Shown here in pieces: positions 1-7,550 of a DNA stretch of 9,589 nucleotides. The DNA comes from Burkholderiaceae bacterium (lineage in GTDB: Bacteria; Pseudomonadota; Gammaproteobacteria; Burkholderiales; Burkholderiaceae_D). The notes beneath the pieces were generated by a model, which saw only the letters and a list, made by a program, of their open reading frames with translations, did not search any database and was not told the DNA's origin. The stretch is from contig JAISIS010000204.1 in NCBI GenBank assembly GCA_031261905.1, forward strand, positions 1-9,589, in the 5' to 3' direction. The translations under genes were made by a program, and so were the position numbers. How positions within the stretch are numbered: position 1 is the first letter of the stretch; every line of letters begins with the position of its first letter.

Positions 1-749
1 TCGGAATAGGTCGCGGCATTTTGCTCAAAGGTGCCGCCTTCCCGAAGATTTTGCAGAACACGTTCGGCCCGGTCACGTCGACCGGCAATTTGCTCCGGAG
101 AGGCGTTTTCGGGGATGCGGATCAGGATATGCGCGAGCCGTATCTCGTGCCGGGCAGCTTGGGTGGCAGTGCTTGCACCACCTGTTGGGGATTCGGTAAT
201 CCCGAGAAGATGATCTACTTCCGAATCGCTGACTTCTATTTTGCTGGTGACTTCCAGATCGCGGAGGCGTTCGCGGGTAATGTCGTTTCTGACAGTTTCC
301 CGGAAAATTTGCAGTGATGATCCATTTGATTCCAGTTCATGTCTGAATTGATCCATGGTCATATGATTTTGTTCAACGATCATTGCAACCATGGCATCCA
401 GTTGCCGGTTATCCACCTGGATACCTCTTTCCTTGGCACGCTGAAGTTGCACGCTTTCGACTATCATGCGCTCCAGCACCTGGCGTTCCAGTTCTGCACG
501 TGGCGGGTGAATGCCTTGCCGCTTCAGTTTTGATTCCACCAGAGTGATGCGGTCATTAAGTTCCTTGCGGGTAATGACACCGTTGTTGACTACAACCACA
601 ATGGAGTCTATCTTCACCTGCGGTGCGATTTGCGGGGCTGGTACAGGTTGCGCCATGCAAACGGAAACAGTTGCCGCACACAGTATGATGATGGCAGAAA
701 ATGACCTGAAACAAAGGGTTTTACATTGCCGGATAAAAGCTGGCATCAT
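1..749 (-). CDS. surA: SurA periplasmic chaperone / peptidyl-prolyl isomerase (3' end missing)
   Basis: SurA is a periplasmic chaperone that escorts unfolded outer-membrane proteins, LptD among them, to the BAM complex. The visible 249 residues begin with a signal peptide: a basic start, a hydrophobic stretch at about residues 18-31, and a likely cleavage after VCMA (residue 33). The SurA N-terminal helical domain follows, opening with the conserved segment VVVVNNGVITRKEL (residues 51-64). A first parvulin domain begins near residue 200 with HEIRLAHILIRIPENAS and runs off the left edge, so the second parvulin domain and C-terminus are not seen. I chose the ATG at 749 because AAGGA lies 7 nt upstream. 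An in-frame ATG at 764 would add five residues but has no ribosome binding site and itself overlaps that AAGGA. The gene lies 34 nt after lptD on the same strand, the common lptD-surA operon order. Identity is secure from the N-terminal domain, the parvulin start and the context. Confidence 0.93.
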   Translation of the reverse strand, partial: MMPAFIRQCKTLCFRSFSAIIILCAATVSVCMAQPVPAPQIAPQVKIDSIVVVVNNGVITRKELNDRITLVESKLKRQGIHPPRAELERQVLERMIVESVQLQRAKERGIQVDNRQLDAMVAMIVEQNHMTMDQFRHELESNGSSLQIFRETVRNDITRERLRDLEVTSKIEVSDSEVDHLLGITESPTGGASTATQAARHEIRLAHILIRIPENASPEQIAGRRDRAERVLQNLREGGTFEQNAATYS

Positions 750-755
750 GATCAG

Positions 756-761
756 TTCCTT
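756..761 (-). promoter_or_regulatory. surA ribosome binding site
   Basis: AAGGAA on the minus strand sits 7 nt (counted from AAGGA) before the ATG at 749 and 10 nt before a second ATG at 746. This decides the surA start in favour of 749 (or 746) over the upstream in-frame ATG at 764, whose coding sequence would contain this site. Confidence 0.7.
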
Positions 762-783
762 CATTGAAAATCACGCAAAACGG

Positions 784-3453
784 TCATTGGTTGTCATATG
801 CTGCAAGTGGACGATAACCCGGGATGCTCCTCTTCAGGATTTCCAGCGGGTCTGAGCCAATCCTGGACATACCCTTTAATTCTAACTGGAAGAAGAATGC
901 CGTGTTTGATTCCATGGATGAAGTGACGAAGCGTTGGGCGACAAAACGGCCAATCCAGCAATCTGCATTATATTCAACGCCAAACAGACTTTCGATGGTT
1001 TTGTTGTCCGGCAGTGAGTAGCTTATTTGCCCGACAGCATACCAGCGTTTTCCCAGCGGCCATTGGCCGGAAACATTGATCTGGTCAATGGCGTTGCCAT
1101 ATTCATCGTACGAATTGCGCAGATAGCGATATTCCGCGTTGAAAATCTTTTTTTCCGCAGGCCGCCATTGCAGACTGTAATTGGCGCTATAGGTACGGCG
1201 CGTACTCTGGTTGTACTGGATGGAGGTATCCACGGCAAGCTTGGGCGTCAGGAGACCATTGGCCATAAGCAGCAGGTCGGATCGGTTTTCGTTGCGCTGC
1301 TCAATGGGAGCGTAAAGCGAGACCCGCTGGTCGGAAAGATAGTAGCGCTGACCGATGGTAAAACGCATTCTTTCCGCACCGGATTGTTCAATATAGCGTG
1401 AGGTAATGGCGGCGGTCAGGTTGTTGGCGTCCGAAATGCGGTCTTCCCCGACAAAGCGGTTTTCCTCGAAGAGCTGGGCATAGCCAAAGCTGGGTTCGCC
1501 GGAATCAAAGATTGGGTATTTATTCTGGTTGCGGTAGGGTGTATAAACATAAAACAGCCTGGGTTCCAGCGTCTGGGTCATTTCTGTACCGAAGAAGGAC
1601 GCGGCCCGTTCAAAAATCAGGCCTCCGTCCAGTGAAAATGTCGGGATGGTACGGGACATGGACCTATCCTGTCCCACCTGAAGATATTTATCGTCCAAGT
1701 CATAGCGGGCATAGTGAAGCGAGGCTTTTGGTGTCAGGAAATAACCGCTGGAAATCATCGGGAAGGATATTTCCGGCCTGGCGACATAGCGTTGTCCGCG
1801 TTGCCTGTTCCAGAGATCCTTTTCGTCCAGCCAGAAGCGGGTGTACTGCAGGTTGGTTTGGAAGTCAAAACCTCTTACATTGTAGCGATAGGCATTGATG
1901 TTTATATAGGGCAAACGGTCATAGCTGGGGACAATCGGTGATTCCGGATCCTGCAATACCTGGTAGCGGCTGGCGCCAACGGTCATATTAAAGTATGGGG
2001 AACCGCTGTATTTGACATAACCATCCTGCAGCAGCAAACGATTGCCTCTTAGCCCCTGGCTTGAAAAATCATCCGGATAGTTATCATCTGACGCCTTGTT
2101 GAAATCCCAGGCATAAGTCCATCCTGGCGCAAAGGTGTGCCTGTGCTTGGAGTAAATCACATAACGATCCCTGTGCGCTTCATTATCATCCGGCAGGTAC
2201 TCGAAATAGGTTTCTCCCTCGTAGTTGTTTCCCATATAACGAGCATTCCCTCCCATCTGGAAACCGCGCTTGGCGATATATTTGGGGAAGATGGTCAGGT
2301 CATAGTTGGGTGCGAGGTTAAAGTAATAAGGAAGCATAAATTCCATACCGCCCTTTGATGTCGCTCCCATGGTTGGCGGCAGAAATCCTGATTTACGTTC
2401 TGGCCGGAGAGCAAAAGAGAGTGAAGGTGCTGCGAGTATGGGCACATCCTTGAAATACAGTACTGGCCATTGCGCCTGGCCGAGGTTTCTTGCGGTATCC
2501 AGATTCAGGGTGTCTGTGGCCAGATACCAGTCGGGATTTTCGCTTTCGCAGGTGGAATAGGTACCGTTGATAATGGTTGATTTGTGTTCGTCTTCCAGGT
2601 CTAAGCGTTTTGCATGACCTTGTCCGCCCGACATGTCCATACGATATCTTGCGCTGTTAAGGACGCCTTCTCCGACATCCATGTTGAATTGCGCGGATTC
2701 CGCGTGATAATAATCGCCGTAACGGTTAATGCCCACATTGCCCACGACTTCCACTTCATTCTCTTCCTGACGGAAAATACCATGGTCGCCTGTTATGCGG
2801 GTTTGTCCCTTCTCGACCTCGACCAGATAATCCATGTTCATTTCGCGGTCAGGACGTCCGGTAATTTGTTCGGCACGCAGTATGATAGGTGCATTCTGGT
2901 CATCTTCCAGGATGGTTTTCTTCTTCCTGGTACGCGGCTTGTCACTAACGCTGTATAGATCAAATACGCGCGTTTGCTGTTCGCCATACTGGTGCGCAGC
3001 TACGGCGGCATTCGCCTTGCGCGGGTATTTGAACATAGTGTAGTTTTCGGGTTCTCTGAGGCGATCTTTCTTCCCTGGTTCTCCCTGATAATCGAGGCTA
3101 AGAGTCAGACCTTCCTGACGAAGCCGGGGCAGCGCCGCATAACGGGCAGCTTTTTGAGGATCCATCGGTTGATCAGCGGAAGGTTTGTCGGCTCTTCTGC
3201 CGACAATCGTCGCGATGACATCCTGGCGGCTTCTGGAGGGCGGTTTGCCGCCATCATCCTGGTACTGCAGATCCAGGCCACGATTCATGCGCCGAGCCAG
3301 GGGGCCTGACGTCATTGAGGAGGCCGGTTTATTGTTTTCTTCGTCACGGGATGCCTGGGTGATCTGTTCAGCTGCAATTGTCGGCAAAACGGAAGCCGCC
3401 AATATCACAGGCAATAACTGATACCAGCGAAAACAGGCAAGGCGAAAGATCAT
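784..3453 (-). CDS. lptD: LptD (OstA/Imp) LPS-assembly outer-membrane translocon
   Basis: LptD is the beta-barrel that, plugged by the lipoprotein LptE, inserts lipopolysaccharide into the outer leaflet of the outer membrane. The 889-residue product has a signal peptide (hydrophobic residues about 12-27, cleavage near IAA-EQ). A poorly conserved, charged stretch follows (about 30-185), then the OstA/LptA-like periplasmic domain (about 188-320), in which IILRAEQITG, GDHGIF and the Cys302 motif YSTCESENPDW are visible. The remainder is a barrel rich in alternating aromatic residues, ending at the conserved EYNADCW motif (Cys832). The mature protein has only these two cysteines, against four in E. 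coli. They could make the single N-to-C-domain disulfide needed for function. The ATG at 3453 lacks an obvious Shine-Dalgarno sequence, but it is the only start giving a signal peptide and a stop codon lies shortly upstream in frame. The gene is transcribed with surA and is divergent from amgK. Confidence 0.97.
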   Translation of the reverse strand: MIFRLACFRWYQLLPVILAASVLPTIAAEQITQASRDEENNKPASSMTSGPLARRMNRGLDLQYQDDGGKPPSRSRQDVIATIVGRRADKPSADQPMDPQKAARYAALPRLRQEGLTLSLDYQGEPGKKDRLREPENYTMFKYPRKANAAVAAHQYGEQQTRVFDLYSVSDKPRTRKKKTILEDDQNAPIILRAEQITGRPDREMNMDYLVEVEKGQTRITGDHGIFRQEENEVEVVGNVGINRYGDYYHAESAQFNMDVGEGVLNSARYRMDMSGGQGHAKRLDLEDEHKSTIINGTYSTCESENPDWYLATDTLNLDTARNLGQAQWPVLYFKDVPILAAPSLSFALRPERKSGFLPPTMGATSKGGMEFMLPYYFNLAPNYDLTIFPKYIAKRGFQMGGNARYMGNNYEGETYFEYLPDDNEAHRDRYVIYSKHRHTFAPGWTYAWDFNKASDDNYPDDFSSQGLRGNRLLLQDGYVKYSGSPYFNMTVGASRYQVLQDPESPIVPSYDRLPYININAYRYNVRGFDFQTNLQYTRFWLDEKDLWNRQRGQRYVARPEISFPMISSGYFLTPKASLHYARYDLDDKYLQVGQDRSMSRTIPTFSLDGGLIFERAASFFGTEMTQTLEPRLFYVYTPYRNQNKYPIFDSGEPSFGYAQLFEENRFVGEDRISDANNLTAAITSRYIEQSGAERMRFTIGQRYYLSDQRVSLYAPIEQRNENRSDLLLMANGLLTPKLAVDTSIQYNQSTRRTYSANYSLQWRPAEKKIFNAEYRYLRNSYDEYGNAIDQINVSGQWPLGKRWYAVGQISYSLPDNKTIESLFGVEYNADCWIGRFVAQRFVTSSMESNTAFFFQLELKGMSRIGSDPLEILKRSIPGYRPLAAYDNQ

Positions 3454-3500
3454 TGAAAAGACGAAGCCCGGATATGAAGCAAATTTCTGACGAATCGATT

Positions 3501-3506
3501 ATTATA
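3501..3506 (-). promoter_or_regulatory. Candidate -10 box for lptD-surA
   Basis: The minus strand reads TATAAT, a perfect sigma-70 -10 hexamer, 47 nt before the lptD ATG. That would give a leader of about 40 nt. No good -35 hexamer lies 16-18 nt upstream, so the promoter may need an activator or be weak. The plus strand of the same bases reads TATTAT (3500-3505) and could serve amgK. The assignment is by eye. Confidence 0.45.
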
Positions 3507-3567
3507 TGGGAATTTTGTGGTACAAAACGTAACAGGTACTTATTTCACAGCATTATCTTCCTGTGCT

Positions 3568-4581
3568 ATGGCTTCTTCTGATTCCCGTATGAGCGCCCTG
3601 CAGCAGTGGCTGGGGTCGCTTGGATCGCACGGCATTGATGCCGCCAGCATCCGCCCCGCCTCATCTGACGCCAGTTTCAGGCGTTATTTTCGTGTTGATT
3701 CCCCCAATGGCGCTTACATTATCATGGATGCGCCGCCGGAAAAGGAAAAGGTACAGCCTTTTATTCACGTAGCGGAGATTTTCAGGCAGTGTGGTGTTCA
3801 TGTGCCCGATATTATTGAAAGAAATGTAGAGCATGGTTTTTTGCTGCTTTCCGACTTGGGTAACGTGACTTACCTGGAAAAGTTAAACGAAGGTAATGCG
3901 CATGAGTTGTATCTGGATGCCATTGACGCGCTGGTGCGGATTCAAATGCCTAGCCGGTCGGGTGTGTTGCCGGAATATGATAGGACACTGTTGTTAAATG
4001 AATTGAACCTGTTTCCGGACTGGTTCGTGAAAAAGCATCTGAATATAAGCCTGTCGGAACAGCAGGAAGCCGTGCTGCGCAACATGTTTGACCGCATTCT
4101 GGCCAATAATCTGGCACAACCACAGGTTTATGTACATCGTGATTACCATTCGCGAAATCTAATGGTGCTTGATAACGGTAATCCGGGCGTCCTTGATTTT
4201 CAGGATGCTGTATTTGGTCCGATTACCTATGATCTGGTTTCCCTTCTGCGCGATGCGTATATCGTATGGGATGAAGAACGGGTGCTGGACTGGGTTATCA
4301 GGTACTGGGAAAGGGCAAGGAAGGTCGGTTTGCCGGTGAATCCCGATATTGATATGTTTTACCGTGATTTTGAATTCATGGGGCTTCAGCGCCATCTGAA
4401 AGTGCTTGGTATCTTTGCACGCCTGTACCACAGGGACGGTAAGGATGCGTATCTGAATGATTTGCCCGTCGTGATGACGTATGCAAGCAAAACGGCCGCG
4501 CGCTATTCGGAACTGGCGCCACTTTCCCGGCTGCTGAATCAACTGATGCAGAAAGAAACGCAGGTGGGGTATACCTTTTAG
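3568..4581 (+). CDS. amgK: AmgK, anomeric MurNAc/GlcNAc kinase (aminoglycoside phosphotransferase fold)
   Basis: AmgK phosphorylates the anomeric hydroxyl of MurNAc (and GlcNAc) in the cytoplasm, giving MurNAc-alpha-1-phosphate for MurU. From the start chosen here the protein has 337 residues with an APH/choline-kinase fold. A nucleotide-binding N-lobe comes first (SSDASFRRYFRV near residue 33). Next is the catalytic loop VHRDYHSRN (Asp192, Asn197), then the metal-binding segment VLDFQDAVFGP (Asp210). The frame stays open up to a GTG at 3517, which would add 17 residues. I prefer the ATG at 3568 because family members start only a few residues before the R..AL..WL segment, and because a leader from a promoter near 3500 would be almost absent for the GTG. 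Neither start has a good ribosome binding site. murU follows after 33 nt, so the pair is probably one transcript. The murU partner makes AmgK much more likely than a true aminoglycoside-resistance kinase. Confidence 0.9.
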   Translation: MASSDSRMSALQQWLGSLGSHGIDAASIRPASSDASFRRYFRVDSPNGAYIIMDAPPEKEKVQPFIHVAEIFRQCGVHVPDIIERNVEHGFLLLSDLGNVTYLEKLNEGNAHELYLDAIDALVRIQMPSRSGVLPEYDRTLLLNELNLFPDWFVKKHLNISLSEQQEAVLRNMFDRILANNLAQPQVYVHRDYHSRNLMVLDNGNPGVLDFQDAVFGPITYDLVSLLRDAYIVWDEERVLDWVIRYWERARKVGLPVNPDIDMFYRDFEFMGLQRHLKVLGIFARLYHRDGKDAYLNDLPVVMTYASKTAARYSELAPLSRLLNQLMQKETQVGYTF

Positions 4582-4614
4582 GGTATCAGCCTGAATCATT
4601 AACGGAATCGGAAC

Positions 4615-5352
4615 ATGAAAGCAATGATATTCGCGGCTGGTCGTGGTGAACGTTTGAGGCCGCTGACTGATAATGTGCCCAAGCCGCTGCTTGAGGTACG
4701 GGGCAGGCCATTGATTGTATGGCATATCCTGAATCTGGTTCGCGCGGGGATTACCGATATGGTCATTAACCATGCCTGGCTGGGGCACAAAATTGAGGAA
4801 GCACTGGGAGATGGTTCCCGTTTTGGGGCGAGGATTGTTTATTCACCGGAAGGTGATGAGGCGCTGGAAACCGCAGGCGGGGTAGCCAGGGCGCGGCATC
4901 TGCTGGGTGAAGACCGTTTTGTCGGGATTGCCGCGGACGCGTACTGCCCCCATTTTGATTACTCACAGGTCAGCGCGGCCCTGCAGGACAATGATGTCTG
5001 GGGCAACCCGCATGGGGATAATAAAAAAGATATGGCCTGGTTGTATCTGGTAAAAAAACCACCTTATTATGAACAGGGTGATTTCTCGCTGAATCTGTTT
5101 TCTGTCAGCAATGCAGGTGAGCGGCGTTTTACGTTTTCCGGTATCGGTGTTTACCGCATGGCCATGTTTGACGCCATTGTGCCGGGTGAAAAAGTGCCGT
5201 TGGGCAATCTCCTGAGAGCCTATGCGGACAGAGGGCTGGTCGGCGGCGAAGTGTACCGGGGCGACTGGACGGATGTGGGCACGGTGGAGCGTTTTGAAAA
5301 GCTAAATGCTCCCTTGTCATTTGACAGAAAAAAACCGGGGCTACCATCATAA
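4615..5352 (+). CDS. murU: MurU, MurNAc-alpha-1-phosphate uridylyltransferase
   Basis: MurU transfers UMP from UTP to MurNAc-1-phosphate, making UDP-MurNAc and so feeding recycled murein sugar back into peptidoglycan synthesis without MurA and MurB. The 245-residue protein is a sugar-nucleotidyltransferase. It begins with the signature AAGRGERLRPLT (residues 7-18) and the PKPLL lysine (Lys23), then has the ETAGGV segment (85-90), the metal aspartate in IAADAY (Asp108, where many relatives have NGD) and the second metal aspartate in DWTDVGT (Asp220). A stretch at about 126-142 makes it somewhat longer than pseudomonad MurU as I recall it. The start has purine-rich GGAATCGGAA just upstream. The gene follows amgK directly and ends convergently with pntB. 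A hexose-1-phosphate uridylyl- or thymidylyltransferase would look similar, but the amgK partner settles the function. Confidence 0.9.
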   Translation: MKAMIFAAGRGERLRPLTDNVPKPLLEVRGRPLIVWHILNLVRAGITDMVINHAWLGHKIEEALGDGSRFGARIVYSPEGDEALETAGGVARARHLLGEDRFVGIAADAYCPHFDYSQVSAALQDNDVWGNPHGDNKKDMAWLYLVKKPPYYEQGDFSLNLFSVSNAGERRFTFSGIGVYRMAMFDAIVPGEKVPLGNLLRAYADRGLVGGEVYRGDWTDVGTVERFEKLNAPLSFDRKKPGLPS

Positions 5353-5400
5353 AAAACGCGCCAGGCTCATGCCGACGCATTTTTTGCCACGAAATGGCGC
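5351..5400. terminator. Candidate bidirectional terminator between murU and pntB
   Basis: GCGCCA (5358-5363) pairs with TGGCGC (5395-5400) around a 31-nt interior. The interior holds GGC/GCC (5364-5366 with 5386-5388) and an inner hairpin, ATGC-CGAC-GCAT (5369-5380). Read on the minus strand, the outer stem is followed by one G and then six T (5356-5351), a plausible end for the pnt operon two bases after the pntB stop. Read on the plus strand, the small inner hairpin is followed by six T (5380-5385), a weaker end for murU. The T-tracts and convergent genes support the call. The branched shape and long interior make it imperfect. Confidence 0.55.
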
Positions 5401-5401
5401 A

Positions 5402-6850
5402 TCATTCTACTGATTTGACCATATCCTCAATGACTTTTTTGGCATCGCCAAATACCATCATGGTCTTGTCCATGTAAAACAACTCGTTATCCAGACCGGC
5501 ATAACCGGCGGCCATGGAGCGTTTATTGACGATTACGGTTCTGGCACGGTGCGCATCCAGAATCGGCATGCCTGCAATAGGTGATTTCGGGTCTTTTGCC
5601 GCAGGGTTTACCACGTCATTTGCACCGAGAACCAGCGCTACATCCGCCTGGGAGAATTCGCTGTTGATGTCTTCCATTTCAAAGACTTGGTCATATGGCA
5701 CTTCCGCTTCCGCCAGAAGGACATTCATATGCCCCGGCATTCTGCCAGCTACGGGATGAATGGCATATTTGATGGTGACGCCGCGTTCGGTCAGTTTTTC
5801 AGTCAGCTCTTTCAATGCGTGTTGCGCGCGCGCCACAGCCAGTCCGTAGCCCGGAACAATCAGTACGGTATCGGCATTGGCCATCAGGAAGGCGGCATCA
5901 TCGGCAGAGCCGGATTTGACATTGCGTGCCGTCTGGCTGCCACTCGCGGCCATGCCCGAATCGCCACCAAATCCTCCCATGATAACGCTGATGAAAGAGC
6001 GGTTCATGGCCTTGCACATGATATAGGAAAGAATTGCACCGGAGGAGCCGACCAGCGAGCCGGCGATGATCAGCATGGAGTTGTTCAGGGAAAATCCGAT
6101 GCCGGCCGCAGCCCATCCGGAATAGCTGTTCAGCATCGAAACCACTACCGGCATATCTGCGCCGCCGATAGGGATGATGATCAGCACACCCAGTACAAAG
6201 GCAAGAGCGGTCATGATCAAAAAGGGAAGCCATGCCGGTTCAGAACCGGGAGCGAAGCAGAATACCAGCCCGAGGCCGATCATCACCAGCGCAAGGATCA
6301 GATTGACGATGTGCTGCCCTTTGAAGACGATAGGAGTACCCTGGAACAAGCGGAATTTATAGCCGCCGGACAGTTTGCCAAATGCGATGACAGAACCCGA
6401 AAAGGTAATGGCGCCAACGAACGTACCGATAACCAGCTCAAAACGATTTCCCAGGGGAATGGGTTCTCCAGAGCCTGCGATCCGGAAGGCAAAAGGTTCG
6501 GCGACAGCCGCCACGGCGATGAAAACGGCTGCCAGACCAATCAGCGAATGCATGGCGGCAACCAGTTCAGGCATTTTGGTCATTTCCACCCGTTTTGCCA
6601 TGATGGCGCCAATCAGGCCGCCGATCACAATACCGCCAGCCAGCAGGCCATAGCCCAGACCGCCTGATCCGGTGGATTCCGATTTGAGTTTTATGATCAG
6701 GGCAATCGTGGTGCAGGCGGCAATAGCCATGCCCGCCATCCCGAATACATTGCCGCGCCGGGCTGTTGATGGATGCGATAAACCTTTTAGTGCCTGGATG
6801 AAGCAAACGGAAGCGATCAGGTACAGCAGGGTAACGAGATTCATGCTCAT
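5402..6850 (-). CDS. pntB: PntB, NAD(P) transhydrogenase beta subunit
   Basis: PntB carries most of the proton-conducting membrane domain (dII) and the NADP(H)-binding domain (dIII) of the proton-translocating transhydrogenase, which uses the proton gradient to reduce NADP+ with NADH. The 482-residue protein has about nine hydrophobic helices within residues 4-283. They contain the conserved membrane residues His101 (AAMHSLIG), Asp232 and Asn241 (ADMPVVVSMLNSYSGW), matching E. coli beta-His91, Asp213 and Asn222. The dIII domain from about residue 325 shows VPGYGLAVARAQ, VAGRMPGHMNVLLAEA, GANDVVNPAA and KRSMAAGYAGLDN, the nucleotide-site motifs. Length is normal and no key residue is missing. 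The start overlaps the pntAB stop by 4 nt (ATGA), indicating translational coupling, and GGGGAG stands 8 nt upstream. An ATG two codons later is a possible alternative. It is the last gene of the operon. Confidence 0.97.
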   Translation of the reverse strand: MSMNLVTLLYLIASVCFIQALKGLSHPSTARRGNVFGMAGMAIAACTTIALIIKLKSESTGSGGLGYGLLAGGIVIGGLIGAIMAKRVEMTKMPELVAAMHSLIGLAAVFIAVAAVAEPFAFRIAGSGEPIPLGNRFELVIGTFVGAITFSGSVIAFGKLSGGYKFRLFQGTPIVFKGQHIVNLILALVMIGLGLVFCFAPGSEPAWLPFLIMTALAFVLGVLIIIPIGGADMPVVVSMLNSYSGWAAAGIGFSLNNSMLIIAGSLVGSSGAILSYIMCKAMNRSFISVIMGGFGGDSGMAASGSQTARNVKSGSADDAAFLMANADTVLIVPGYGLAVARAQHALKELTEKLTERGVTIKYAIHPVAGRMPGHMNVLLAEAEVPYDQVFEMEDINSEFSQADVALVLGANDVVNPAAKDPKSPIAGMPILDAHRARTVIVNKRSMAAGYAGLDNELFYMDKTMMVFGDAKKVIEDMVKSVE

Positions 6851-7164
6851 TGCTTGTGCTCCCCGCTACCGGTTTTTGGTTCTTTCTTCCGGAACATTTC
6901 CAGCATGCGCTGTGTCACCAGAAAGCCGCCAAAGACATTAATGGCTGCCAGTATGACCGCCAGTGTGCCCATAACCTGACCGGTAAGGCTTTCCGTCAGG
7001 GCTGTCGCCAGCATGGCGCCGACAATGACAATAGCGGATATGGCATTTGTCACGGCCATCAGAGGCGTATGCAGGGCGGGCGTCACCGTCCAGACAACAT
7101 GGTAGCCCACATAAATGGCCAGAACGAAGATAATGATGTTGGTCAGCGTGATGCTTACGTCCAT
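6847..7164 (-). CDS. pntAB: PntAB, small membrane part of the transhydrogenase alpha subunit
   Basis: This 105-residue protein corresponds to the C-terminal membrane part of the fused E. coli PntA. Three hydrophobic helices are visible at about residues 8-27, 33-56 and 63-86, followed by a short basic, charged tail. Typical family segments are TVTPALHTPLMAVTNAISAIV and AAINVFGGFLVTQRML. With PntB it forms the membrane domain through which protons pass. A separate gene for this part is the known three-gene arrangement seen in Rhodospirillum rubrum, so the split is not itself a defect. It starts 12 nt after panD, with AGG 8 nt before the ATG, and overlaps pntB by 4 nt. In this genome the small subunit is separated from its usual upstream partner pntAA by panD. 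Confidence 0.95.
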   Translation of the reverse strand: MDVSITLTNIIIFVLAIYVGYHVVWTVTPALHTPLMAVTNAISAIVIVGAMLATALTESLTGQVMGTLAVILAAINVFGGFLVTQRMLEMFRKKEPKTGSGEHKQ

Positions 7165-7176
7165 ACGGGTAACCTG

Positions 7177-7536
7177 TCAGTCTTTGGTGCCGGAGATTTT
7201 ATTGTTTTGATCCACAAACACAATACGGGGTTTGAAAGTTTTGATTTCTTCATCCGTCATGGGGCCGTATGTGCAGATAATCAGCAGATCGCCCAGCGCT
7301 GCGCGCCTTGCTGCCGCACCGTTTAACGAGATTTCACCCGAACCGCGCTCGCCGGGAATGGTGTAGGTTGAGAAACGTTCGCCATTATTGACGTTGTAAA
7401 GTTCGATGCGCTCATATTCGAGGATACCGGCGGCTTCCATCAGGTCCTGGTCAATACCGCACGACCCCTCATAATTGAGGTCGCACTGCGTGACAGTAAC
7501 ACGGTGAATCTTTGACCGGAGCATAATTCGTTGCAT
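7177..7536 (-). CDS. panD: PanD, aspartate 1-decarboxylase (pyruvoyl enzyme)
   Basis: PanD decarboxylates L-aspartate to beta-alanine, which PanC joins to pantoate to make pantothenate, the precursor of CoA. The 119-residue proenzyme is close to the usual length. It contains the self-cleavage site Gly24-Ser25 (NYEGSCGID), where Ser25 becomes the pyruvoyl group. The active-site residues Lys9, Arg54, Thr57, Tyr58 and Asn72 lie at the same positions as in E. coli PanD, and NGAAARRA (72-79) is intact, so I expect an active enzyme. Its Shine-Dalgarno AGGAG overlaps the stop codon of pntAA, and it lies 12 nt from both pntAA and pntAB, so it should be cotranscribed with the transhydrogenase. The other pantothenate genes are not in the window. 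The position inside a pnt operon is unusual as far as I know. The family call is very secure. Confidence 0.97.
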   Translation of the reverse strand: MQRIMLRSKIHRVTVTQCDLNYEGSCGIDQDLMEAAGILEYERIELYNVNNGERFSTYTIPGERGSGEISLNGAAARRAALGDLLIICTYGPMTDEEIKTFKPRIVFVDQNNKISGTKD

Positions 7537-7545
7537 TTGTAGGTT

Positions 7546-7550
7546 CTCCT
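7546..7550 (-). promoter_or_regulatory. panD ribosome binding site overlapping pntAA stop
   Basis: AGGAG on the minus strand begins inside the TAG stop of pntAA (7549-7551) and ends 9 nt before the panD ATG. The overlap suggests panD translation benefits from ribosomes finishing pntAA, which ties PanD output to the transhydrogenase. Confidence 0.7.

Noticed and set aside
21..317. Plus-strand open frame opposite surA
   Set aside because: The minus strand encodes a clear SurA N-terminal and parvulin region throughout, and the plus-strand product has no recognisable feature.
3568..4581. Aminoglycoside-resistance phosphotransferase
   Set aside because: The fold is shared, but the murU gene directly downstream and the lptD-surA context identify a murein-recycling kinase.
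4159..4788. A 209-codon open frame on the minus strand across the amgK-murU junction
   Set aside because: It is antisense to two well-supported genes, has no domain or ribosome site that I can see, and crosses their intergenic gap without any conserved feature.
5687..6667. A 326-codon open frame on the plus strand opposite pntB
   Set aside because: The product is low-complexity in character (rich in His, Gln, Asp, Arg), has no recognisable domain, and lies wholly antisense to the strongly conserved pntB. It is a codon-usage shadow.
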